From assembly GCF_004125825.1 (NCBI RefSeq), contig NZ_QQWI01000001.1:62001-126000 (forward strand): 64,000 nucleotides of DNA. Direction: 5' to 3'. Origin of the DNA: Fusibacter sp. A1 (GTDB lineage: Bacteria; Bacillota; Clostridia; Peptostreptococcales; Acidaminobacteraceae). Below, piece after piece: positions 7,715 to 15,598 of this stretch. The translations under genes were made by a program, and so were the position numbers. Numbering within the stretch: the first letter of the stretch is position 1; every line of letters starts with the position of its first letter. Below the pieces are notes generated by a model. It saw nothing but the letters and a program-made list of their open reading frames with translations. It was not told where the DNA came from and ran no database searches.

Positions 7715-8739
7715 AAAGCAATCCTTCTCTTCTCAAGGTTGCTTTTTTTTGCGGCTTCAATGATTTTGATGACATTGTAGCCGTCAACGCCTTTAACAAT
7801 GAGTTCTTCTGATGAAGTCACAGCACGGTGGATATTATCATAAAACAGCCTGTAATCACCAACCTCGCTTTTTACAATTTCCTCATGTCCGATCGTCCTA
7901 TACACTCCCCATTGACTTTCAGGCTCTATTCCCCAAGGCTCCTGATTGCCGCTACGAAGCTCAGGTTCTTGAACATCAAGGCCGTATTTGATGAAGGACC
8001 CTTCTGTTCCAAGAAGTAAAAATCTAGGCAGACTCGCATGGACTAAGGATCCCGATTTCAAAGTCACCTTCAAAGAGTCATAATACAAGATCACCTCAAA
8101 CTGGTCCTCCACACTGCCGCCCCTCTGGTTCGTAAAATCCGCATACACTTCATTAGGAAGACCAAACAGGGATAGTGCCTGATCGATCAGATGAGATCCA
8201 AGGTCGAACAAAATTCCTGACCCGGGGAGCGCCTCTTCTTTCCAGGCATTTAACTTGATTTCCGGTCTGAAACGGTCAAAATGGGATTCAAACTCGACCA
8301 GTCGACCAAAGGCGTTTTTTTCAATCAGCTTCTTAACTGTTCTAAAATCACTGTCAAACCGTCTATTGTGATAAACCGAGAGCAAAAGCCCCATTTTTTC
8401 ACTGATGCTTATCAGCTCGGCGGCTTCTTTCACATCCACTGTAAAAGGCTTCTCGATGACGACATGTTTGCCGCTTTGTAAAGCCTGCCTCGCAAGGTCG
8501 AAGTGCGTTGTGTTGGGCGTCGAGATGACGACCACATCGATTGTGGGATCTTCGAACACCGCTGACGCTGAGTCAACGACCTCGACATCCTTTATATCCG
8601 CAACAGCCTCTCTCTTTTTCTCTTCGTTTGTCGTCACGATTTTTTTGATAAGATACCCGCTTGTTTTTCTGATGACCGCTCCATGAAATATTCTTCCTGA
8701 GAGCCCATATCCGATGATTCCCACATTTAAGATCTTCAT
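7711..8739 (-). CDS. Gfo/Idh/MocA family NAD(P)-dependent oxidoreductase
   Basis: 342 residues from ATG 8739, chosen because AGGAGG stands just ahead; the longer open frame has no such site. The N-terminus VGIIGYGLSGRIFHG is a Rossmann dinucleotide-binding turn, followed by STPNTTHFDLARQAL and the EKPFTVDV motif whose Lys is catalytic in this family. The C-terminal half is the mixed sheet that binds the sugar or cyclitol. Order and motifs resemble YvaA/IolW-type scyllo-inositol dehydrogenases, but substrates in this family vary and cannot be fixed here. Cytosolic. It stands alone: a divergent PAS kinase lies upstream and the hemerythrin-like gene converges on it with overlapping stop codons (TTAA). 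Confidence 0.88.
   Translation of the reverse strand: MKILNVGIIGYGLSGRIFHGAVIRKTSGYLIKKIVTTNEEKKREAVADIKDVEVVDSASAVFEDPTIDVVVISTPNTTHFDLARQALQSGKHVVIEKPFTVDVKEAAELISISEKMGLLLSVYHNRRFDSDFRTVKKLIEKNAFGRLVEFESHFDRFRPEIKLNAWKEEALPGSGILFDLGSHLIDQALSLFGLPNEVYADFTNQRGGSVEDQFEVILYYDSLKVTLKSGSLVHASLPRFLLLGTEGSFIKYGLDVQEPELRSGNQEPWGIEPESQWGVYRTIGHEEIVKSEVGDYRLFYDNIHRAVTSSEELIVKGVDGYNVIKIIEAAKKSNLEKRRIAF
7712..7750 (+). terminator. Terminator of the hemerythrin-like gene, inside the opposite gene
   Basis: AAAAAGCAATCCTT and AAGGTTGCTTTTTTTT form a hairpin with a U-tail on the plus strand. It lies within the last codons of the convergent gene at 7711-8739, so the same bases encode the C-terminus of that protein. 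Confidence 0.75.
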
Positions 8740-8851
8740 ATCCCAACTACCTCCTGTTTTTTTAGTTGAATATAGTCTATCATACTTGGAATATTTATAA
8801 ACAAGGAGATTGTTCTTGATTTTGGGGTATAACAAAATAGGAGGTGATCAT

Positions 8852-10492
8852 ATGGCCGATGTCAATTTAGGAGTATATCGGGACGTTTATAATAAAATGC
8901 TTCAATTTATAGGAATTCTGGATTGTGAAGGACGCATGCTCGACGCGAATGAGAACTCTTTGAAGTTCATCAACTGCGCCCTTGAGGATGTCATCGGCGA
9001 GTATTTCTGGCTTACTCCATGGTGGGCACATAGCCCGGACTTACAAAAAAACTTGAAAGATGCGATAGAAGTCGCCAAAAATGGCACAATCTCGCGATTT
9101 GAAGCCTATCACATGGACGAAACCGGAAAACGGCTTTATGTCGATTTTTCGATCACTCCTGTTTTTAACAACATAGGAACCATTGAGTATCTCATTCCAG
9201 AAGGTCGCGATGTGAGCTCTATCAAGCTTGTATCTGCCGCACTGGAACGTAGCGAGAAGCGGTATAGGGATTTGTTCGACAAAAGTCCCGATGCGTCGAT
9301 GATCATCAGAAACGGAAAGATCATCGAATGTAACGACATCACCATCAAAACCCTCTTGCTGGGCAGCAAATCCGAACTCTATGAAATGCATCCGTCACAG
9401 ATATCACCCCAGTTTCAACCGGATGGCAAATCGTCTTTGGAAAAGGCCAACGAAATGATGGCTACAGCCTTTATCAACGGCAATCATAGGTTCGAATGGG
9501 TGCATCAACGCTCTGACAAAACCACCTTTTATGTCGAAGTCATCCTGACCGCGCTCGAAGTCGACGAGAATCGAGCCCTCTATGCAGTCTGGCGTGATAT
9601 TTCCGCATTCAAAAAAGTCGAGAAGGACCTCAAGGCAAGCGAAGCCAAATACAAGGCGCTCTCTGAAGATCTTGAGAAAATCATCGCTGAAAGAACTCGG
9701 GCGCTTGAGGGCTCGATGAAAGCCTTGATCGCCACTCAGAACGATTTGCTCGAATCAAAAAAAATGGCGTCCCTTGGCGAGCTGGTCGCGGGAATCTCCC
9801 ACGAAATCAATACGCCTATAGGGGTCAGTATCACAGGTATCACCTTTATCACCAGAATCATCGACGAACTGGTGACCGGATATCAGACCAAATCACTTAC
9901 AAAAGCCAGGTTTGATCTGCTTCTTGAAGATTTGAAATCCGCCTCAGACGGGGTGCACCGAAATCTATTCAACGCGTCCAATCTGATCCAGTCCTTCAAA
10001 GATGTCGCCGTAGACAGGACCAATGACCAGATTCGCTCCTTCTCACTTCAAAAGTATACCGATGAAGTAATCAGCAGCTTAAGGAACGAGCTCAAAAAGC
10101 ATAACTGCGCCGTGCAAGTATCCATCGATCCTCAACTGAGTATCAGAACGTTCCCGGGGGCGCTTGCGCATATACTGACCAATCTGATAGTCAACTCCAT
10201 CATTCATGGATTAAGCGCGACAACCGAGCCTAAGATAACCATTGAAGCGGCTGAGGATAAGGGCGGTATCCGGATCGTTTACAAAGATAACGGATGCGGT
10301 ATCGATGCCTTCACAGCAGAGCGAATCTTCGATCCATTCTATACCACTAAACGCGGAGAAGGCAGTTCCGGACTCGGTATGAGCATTGTCTATAACCTGG
10401 TCGTTCAAAAAATGCATGGCCTGATCAAAGTCATTCCACATCCTGATGAAGGCTTCCACATAGAGATCAGGATCAAAAACATCACTGAATAA
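8852..10492 (+). CDS. Soluble PAS-PAS sensor histidine kinase (orphan)
   Basis: 546 residues from ATG 8852 (AGGAGGTGA just upstream). There are two PAS domains (about 10-135 and 140-265), a coiled coil (265-310), the H-box MASLGELVAGISHEINTPIG with His317, and a HATPase domain with N-box (NLIVNSIIHG), G1 (DNGCGID), F-box (IFDPFYTTK) and G2 (GSSGLGMSIV). No membrane span, so it senses a cytoplasmic signal through PAS. No response regulator gene is next to it. Two other kinases in the window (at 11898 and 39382) have the same H-box style. A strong terminator follows. Divergent from the Gfo/Idh/MocA gene. Confidence 0.92.
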   Translation: MADVNLGVYRDVYNKMLQFIGILDCEGRMLDANENSLKFINCALEDVIGEYFWLTPWWAHSPDLQKNLKDAIEVAKNGTISRFEAYHMDETGKRLYVDFSITPVFNNIGTIEYLIPEGRDVSSIKLVSAALERSEKRYRDLFDKSPDASMIIRNGKIIECNDITIKTLLLGSKSELYEMHPSQISPQFQPDGKSSLEKANEMMATAFINGNHRFEWVHQRSDKTTFYVEVILTALEVDENRALYAVWRDISAFKKVEKDLKASEAKYKALSEDLEKIIAERTRALEGSMKALIATQNDLLESKKMASLGELVAGISHEINTPIGVSITGITFITRIIDELVTGYQTKSLTKARFDLLLEDLKSASDGVHRNLFNASNLIQSFKDVAVDRTNDQIRSFSLQKYTDEVISSLRNELKKHNCAVQVSIDPQLSIRTFPGALAHILTNLIVNSIIHGLSATTEPKITIEAAEDKGGIRIVYKDNGCGIDAFTAERIFDPFYTTKRGEGSSGLGMSIVYNLVVQKMHGLIKVIPHPDEGFHIEIRIKNITE

Positions 10493-10495
10493 ACT

Positions 10496-10548
10496 AAAAG
10501 GTACGGCAAGGATAGCTTGTTCATAATCTATCCTTGCCGTACCTTTTT
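10496..10548. terminator. Bidirectional terminator
   Basis: AAAAGGTACGGCAAGGATAG pairs perfectly with CTATCCTTGCCGTACCTTTT, with T-runs on both sides. It ends the PAS kinase gene and the convergent MFS gene. Confidence 0.92.
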
Positions 10549-10554
10549 ATCTGA

Positions 10555-11709
10555 TCAATACTTTTCAATCATCTCATGTCCGCGCCACCATACATAGCCT
10601 ATCAGGACCGCGCACAGCACCAGCGAAAGCGGTATGCTGAACATGGCAAGATGGATACCCAACAAGTCGGCGATATAGCCTATGAAGAGCCCTATAAGCA
10701 TATTCACACCGGATGACAGGGTGATGATAAGTCCCGCAGCCTGAGTCACGCTGTCTTTAAAGTAATCCTTGATGGCCAATATGACAGTCGGATAAGTGAT
10801 GGAAAAGAAAATGCCCGAAACCGCGATCAGCCACATACCGTTCAGTCCGGCAAGTAGACCTGCTGTATAGATTACGCTCGCAATCGACACCGAGATGACG
10901 ACACTCTTCAAATAACCTATTTTATCCGCTGCGAATCCTCCTACCAACCGACCGAGTGAAAATATCATGAAGAAGGCGGCAGTATAATTGGCGGCGGCGT
11001 TTTCGTTGATCTTGAAGGTGTTTATCGCATAGTTGACAAGCCAGTTCGCGGTCTGAATCTCAGCAGCGATATAAAGCCCTAGACCGATAGACAGGATCCA
11101 GATCACAGATTTCTGCCCCTTGCTGAACTTGACATTCACCTTTTTACTTACATCCTCCTCAGGAAGATGGGTGAGGGCTGTGATGACCATCAAAAGCGCG
11201 AAGAACAGTAAAATTGCCAGATAGATGCTTTTGAACTGCCATCCCACCGTAAGCAGGTATCCAGCGGACTTTTGGGTGAATGTAGCTCCCAAACCATATA
11301 GAAAATGGACACTGTTCATCAGAACGGCGTGATTCTTCACCTTCAAAGTAGGAATTGTCGTGTTGATGGAAAGACCCACTAGGGCTATCCCTATGTTCAT
11401 AAGGACCATTCCAGTAAAGAACCAGATCACATGACTGGTGAGAACCAATGTGATTATACCGCACATTACAATACCGGCACCTGCTAGAAGCACCTTTTTC
11501 TGGTTGAACCTCTTGATGGCATAGCCGCCGATATAGCTCCCTGCCATGTAAGCAAGCGAACTAGCTAGGAGCATCCATCCTATCATTGTATTTTGAATAT
11601 GAAAAGCAGTTTTAAAACTGGGGACAAAAACCCCTCTTACATTGTCGAGCATCGCCATCGAGAACATCGCTACAAAAACCAGTGCTATCATTCGTTTAGT
11701 AAGTTTCAT
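10555..11709 (-). CDS. MFS transporter, sugar-permease (FHS)-like
   Basis: 384 residues with about twelve membrane segments. The N-terminus (MLDNVRGVFVPSFKTAF), the paired glycine-rich helices and the loop YAIKRFNQKKVLLAG after helix 2 are typical of the major facilitator superfamily. Overall it most resembles the fucose/galactose:proton symporter-like group, but the substrate is not readable. AGGATAGG precedes the ATG. A monocistronic gene converging on the PAS kinase and divergent from the cache kinase/OppA pair. It could equally be a drug or amino-acid carrier. Confidence 0.85.
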   Translation of the reverse strand: MKLTKRMIALVFVAMFSMAMLDNVRGVFVPSFKTAFHIQNTMIGWMLLASSLAYMAGSYIGGYAIKRFNQKKVLLAGAGIVMCGIITLVLTSHVIWFFTGMVLMNIGIALVGLSINTTIPTLKVKNHAVLMNSVHFLYGLGATFTQKSAGYLLTVGWQFKSIYLAILLFFALLMVITALTHLPEEDVSKKVNVKFSKGQKSVIWILSIGLGLYIAAEIQTANWLVNYAINTFKINENAAANYTAAFFMIFSLGRLVGGFAADKIGYLKSVVISVSIASVIYTAGLLAGLNGMWLIAVSGIFFSITYPTVILAIKDYFKDSVTQAAGLIITLSSGVNMLIGLFIGYIADLLGIHLAMFSIPLSLVLCAVLIGYVWWRGHEMIEKY

Positions 11710-11897
11710 CGTTATACCTATCCTTTTTAGTCAATCGTCATGATTATACATTAAAACACAAGGATTTGACATTAAATATTTTTCATATCGAATCAAAGCG
11801 TTTGGATCTTCATCAGTAATAAGTCGAGTAAAAATCAGATGGCAAATGCATATAATTGGGTATAACTGAAAAAACGACAAGTTAAGCGAGGTAACCT

Positions 11898-13961
11898 ATG
11901 ACTTTTAGACTACGAATAACCCTTGCTATGATCGCTACTTCTGTAATCATCATCCTGACAATCGGTTGGGTCGCAATCTATCTATCAAAAGATACTATCG
12001 AACATAGAACGCAGGAATTTCTGTCCACTGCGCTGGTTAATCATGCTACAGATATAAACCAGCTGATTCTGGCTGCAGAAAAGGCGGCTGACAGCATCAC
12101 GGATGAGGTGCTAATTACAATGGACCCATACCGCTTCAAAACAGACGAAGAATACAGACAGCGTTACCTCAAAAACATAGAAAGCGCCGTGCGGCTCTCT
12201 GCAGAAATCACGACTTCACATTCTACTTTTGCGATTTTCATAACCGATGATCAAAGCTATACCATTTGGTATGCCGACAAAAACAAAGACGGTCTACCTG
12301 AACGGATCATCACTGAGGACCTTTTGGACCGAATCGCTGTGCCTGAGCTTGTCCTTTTCAACTGGACCGATAACGAGAAGCAGTGGATGATCACCGACTA
12401 CACGGCAGACTATTTCACCGTTGTAAAACCACTTATCATAGGAGATACCCTCGTGGGTTTCACCGGAGGCGATGTTTCCAACGACCATATTAAGATCCTC
12501 CTCAGAAAAGTGACGTTTATCAATTCCAGCAAGTCTTGGGTGCAGCTCCATGACGGAACTTTGGTATCCTATCCCAAAGGCGCTCCCTCGGCATACCGAA
12601 TAGACACTGGGAGCATCTCCTCACTGGACACCGCTCTACCCGACTTTTACAAGATGCAGACCTTGCTCGTAGGAGCGTTGGGCCTTTCAAACGATTGGCA
12701 GCTGATCATGACTGTGGAACTGGACGACGTCTATCGGGGCCTAAGCCGGATCTATTACATCATCAGCGTCATCATGGTCGTCGCACTTGTTCTATCAGTC
12801 GTCACATCGACAATTGTCGCTAGACGGATCGCCGAGCCTTATAGCTATCTGGCTTCCGCCATAGAATTCGTCGGGACAGAAAAGCCTGATGTTCACATCG
12901 ACGACAGATACATCAAACGAGTCGATGAAGCCGGAACCTTGTCTAGAGCGATCGACAGCCTGCTGAAAAGACAAAGGGAAAACTATGATACCATAAGGTC
13001 CATCAATCTTGACCTTGAGCAAAAGATCGAAGAAAGAACCAGACAGCTTGTCCGTTCAAACAAACAGCTGGAAAAAGCCTTGAATGAGACCCACGACAAG
13101 CAGGATGCCCTGATAAAGACCAATGCTAAACTGGAAGCGTCACTTAAAGAAATCGTGAAGACGAAGCAGCAGCTGATATCAAGTGAGAAAATCGCTTCGC
13201 TGACCCATGTGCTTATCGGATTCTCACATAATATGAATACTCCACTTGGAAACGCCCTGACACTGATTACCTTTTTGCAAAAAAAAGGCAAGCAGATTAA
13301 AAGTGAATATGATCAAGGAACCTTATCACGCAAGATGCTTATGGAGTTCATCGACGATTTGAACGAATCCACGGCGCTCATACTGAAAAATATCAACGAT
13401 ACAAAAAACTATGTGTGCAGGTTTGAGGAGCTCTCGACTTCACGAGCGCTCCCCATCAGCGAAAGCGCCAACCTGAAAGAGCTTATCTATAGGCAGTTCG
13501 AGGCTGTAAAACAAAGGCACAGCACGCAAACCTGCTCGATCACCGTCGAGTCCGATGCTGATCTGGACAGGACTTTCGATACCGGTTCTTTCGAAAAACT
13601 GGTTTACGAGCTGATAGAGAATTCCTTCACCCATGGCTTTGATTCGATTTTACATCCTATGATCGCCTTTTCGATCACAGAAGATGCCAGTGATCCCTCT
13701 TACCTCACCATCAAGTATAAGGACAATGGCGTAGGCGTGCCTATCGATAAAATAAGCAATTTGTTCACACCGCTTTATACCACAAAGCTCACAACACATG
13801 ACGGTCTAGGGCTAAACATGTTGCACAATATTGTGACTCAGGCGTTTGACGGCACCATTGAAGTGGATGTCAGTAGGGAATACGGATTAAGTTATCTGAT
13901 AAGACTGAATCTCGACCCTACACATAGAAAGGAAAATGAAAATGAACACAAAAAAGATTAA
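11898..13961 (+). CDS. Cache-domain histidine kinase with altered H-box (orphan)
   Basis: 687 residues. A membrane span at about 5-28, an extracellular cache-type sensor (30-285) containing TIWYADKNKDGLPE and PLIIGDTLVGFTGGD, a second span (288-310), a HAMP region, and a long coiled coil (360-430). The H-box reads ASLTHVLIGFSHNMNTPLG (His444): the acidic residue that normally follows His is Asn. The HATPase domain keeps the N-box (ELIENSFTHGF), DNGVGV and GLGLNM, so nucleotide binding looks intact. GAGGT precedes the ATG. The 3' end overlaps the following OppA-type lipoprotein gene by 20 bases, so the two are made together. Phosphotransfer may be weak or unusual. No response regulator nearby. 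Confidence 0.9.
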   Translation: MTFRLRITLAMIATSVIIILTIGWVAIYLSKDTIEHRTQEFLSTALVNHATDINQLILAAEKAADSITDEVLITMDPYRFKTDEEYRQRYLKNIESAVRLSAEITTSHSTFAIFITDDQSYTIWYADKNKDGLPERIITEDLLDRIAVPELVLFNWTDNEKQWMITDYTADYFTVVKPLIIGDTLVGFTGGDVSNDHIKILLRKVTFINSSKSWVQLHDGTLVSYPKGAPSAYRIDTGSISSLDTALPDFYKMQTLLVGALGLSNDWQLIMTVELDDVYRGLSRIYYIISVIMVVALVLSVVTSTIVARRIAEPYSYLASAIEFVGTEKPDVHIDDRYIKRVDEAGTLSRAIDSLLKRQRENYDTIRSINLDLEQKIEERTRQLVRSNKQLEKALNETHDKQDALIKTNAKLEASLKEIVKTKQQLISSEKIASLTHVLIGFSHNMNTPLGNALTLITFLQKKGKQIKSEYDQGTLSRKMLMEFIDDLNESTALILKNINDTKNYVCRFEELSTSRALPISESANLKELIYRQFEAVKQRHSTQTCSITVESDADLDRTFDTGSFEKLVYELIENSFTHGFDSILHPMIAFSITEDASDPSYLTIKYKDNGVGVPIDKISNLFTPLYTTKLTTHDGLGLNMLHNIVTQAFDGTIEVDVSREYGLSYLIRLNLDPTHRKENENEHKKD

Positions 13962-15561
13962 GCTATTCTCATTGTCTTTGGCATTGGCTTTACTGATAAG
14001 CAGCTGTCAGGCAGGACCTCCGGATACCCTTGACAAGGAAGACAACGGTGACACTCTCAGGTTCATGCTGCTTGAAGAACCTAAAGAACTTGATCCGACA
14101 GAAGCTAATGAAAGTTATGCAAGCCCTGTAATCTATCACACCTTCGAACCGCTCCTAGTGATCGATCAGAACGGCGACCTGATCCCAGCAGCTGCAAGCT
14201 CTTGGGAAGTGACCGACAACAACAGAACCTTCACCTTCACCATTCGCAAAGAAGCGAAGTGGAGCGACGGCACTGCTCTCACCGCTTATGACTTTGCCAG
14301 TACCTACTTGAGAATACTGTCTCCAGAAAGTCCTACGCAAAACAGCGGTCTGCTGTCACCTTATATCTTAGGAGCGACTGAATACATGGCAGGAAACCTC
14401 GATGCCGCCGATTTGGGTATCAAGGCTCTCGACAACCATACCCTAGAGCTTAAGACGACCTCCCCCACCCCATACTTTCTACAGGTGCTTGCCTTCTCGA
14501 ATCTTTCTCCTGTCAGAGTCGACATCGTCACCGAAAACGGTGAGCAGTGGGATCAGTCAGCGCAAAGCTATATCGGAAACGGCGCGTTTTATATGTCCAC
14601 TTATGATTTTGGGAAGAAAATCGTACTTAAGAAGAACCCTAACTACTGGAACGCTGATTCAGTAAGGCTTGAAAGCATCATCTTCAGCTTTAGGCAGCAA
14701 GGTCAAGACCCCATTGACGCCTTTCTGGAGGATACCATCGACGGAATCTATGAACTGACCGCGAACGAACTGAGAATACATCCTGAACTCGAACCTGACG
14801 TCTATACCCATATCGCCCCAAGCACCTCCTTTATTGTGATCAACCACGACCGACTGCTTTTAAAAAACAGCGACTTTAGAAGGGCGATCGAAATGGCGAT
14901 CGATAGAAAGAAAATTGTCGATCAGGTGATACTTGGAGCAGGCATCCCCAGCAAGTACCTCGTGCCGCTTACCTATACCATAAACGCGGAGCCCTTCCAC
15001 GATTTTACAGAACTTGATAAGGCGCCCGATTATCAGGCTGCAAAACTCATCATCGACGATTTGAAAGCAAGAAACCTGATTACTGACAAGCCGCTTCGGA
15101 TTTTCGCCATGGATTCAGGTCCTGACGCGGATGTGGCAAATGAGATCGCACATGACCTGGAAACTAAGCTCGGGCTAGCTGTCGAAGTCTCCACGTATCC
15201 ATGGGCGGAACTATTCTCCAAGTCGATGGCAGGCGAGTACGACCTGATCATGCTGGGATTCGGTGGTGATTATCCGCATCCGATGACTTTCCTAAGCAAC
15301 TTCATCGAAGATGGAATCCTTACTGACATCCTCAATTGGCACAATCCGGAGTTTGACCTCCTATTGTCCGAAACGCTTCAGACCACAGATGAAAAAATTG
15401 CCCTTGAACAGTTCAGAGCACTAGAAGCGATGATCCTTGATGACCATCACATCATCAACCTCTATCACAGAAAAAAAGTGAATCTGATGTCCAGCAGGAT
15501 CAAAGGATGGTACAGGAACAGCATCTCCATGTATGTTTTCACACACGCATATATAGAATAA
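13942..15561 (+). CDS. OppA/DppA-type solute-binding lipoprotein without permease
   Basis: 539 residues from the ATG at 13942 (AAAGGA eight bases ahead; an ATG two codons earlier is too close to the site). Signal peptide with lipobox LISSC, Cys near residue 22. The mature part is a family 5 solute-binding protein: LRFMLLEEPKELDP, the YHTFEPLLVI signature region, KEAKWSDGTALTAYDF and FSNLSPVRVD are all typical of peptide or nickel ABC binding proteins. No permease or ATPase gene accompanies it. Its gene starts inside the end of the cache kinase gene, so it may present a ligand to that kinase instead of, or as well as, serving a remote importer. Family firm; sensor role is inference. Confidence 0.92.
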   Translation: MNTKKIKLFSLSLALALLISSCQAGPPDTLDKEDNGDTLRFMLLEEPKELDPTEANESYASPVIYHTFEPLLVIDQNGDLIPAAASSWEVTDNNRTFTFTIRKEAKWSDGTALTAYDFASTYLRILSPESPTQNSGLLSPYILGATEYMAGNLDAADLGIKALDNHTLELKTTSPTPYFLQVLAFSNLSPVRVDIVTENGEQWDQSAQSYIGNGAFYMSTYDFGKKIVLKKNPNYWNADSVRLESIIFSFRQQGQDPIDAFLEDTIDGIYELTANELRIHPELEPDVYTHIAPSTSFIVINHDRLLLKNSDFRRAIEMAIDRKKIVDQVILGAGIPSKYLVPLTYTINAEPFHDFTELDKAPDYQAAKLIIDDLKARNLITDKPLRIFAMDSGPDADVANEIAHDLETKLGLAVEVSTYPWAELFSKSMAGEYDLIMLGFGGDYPHPMTFLSNFIEDGILTDILNWHNPEFDLLLSETLQTTDEKIALEQFRALEAMILDDHHIINLYHRKKVNLMSSRIKGWYRNSISMYVFTHAYIE

Positions 15562-15567
15562 AAAAAG

Positions 15568-15598
15568 AAAGGCTATCAAATATCTGATAGCCTTTTTT
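15568..15598. terminator. Bidirectional terminator
   Basis: AAAGGCTATCA and TGATAGCCTTT flank a six-base loop, followed by T on the plus strand and by TTCTTTTTT on the minus strand. It serves both the OppA-type gene and the convergent GGDEF gene. Confidence 0.88.
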
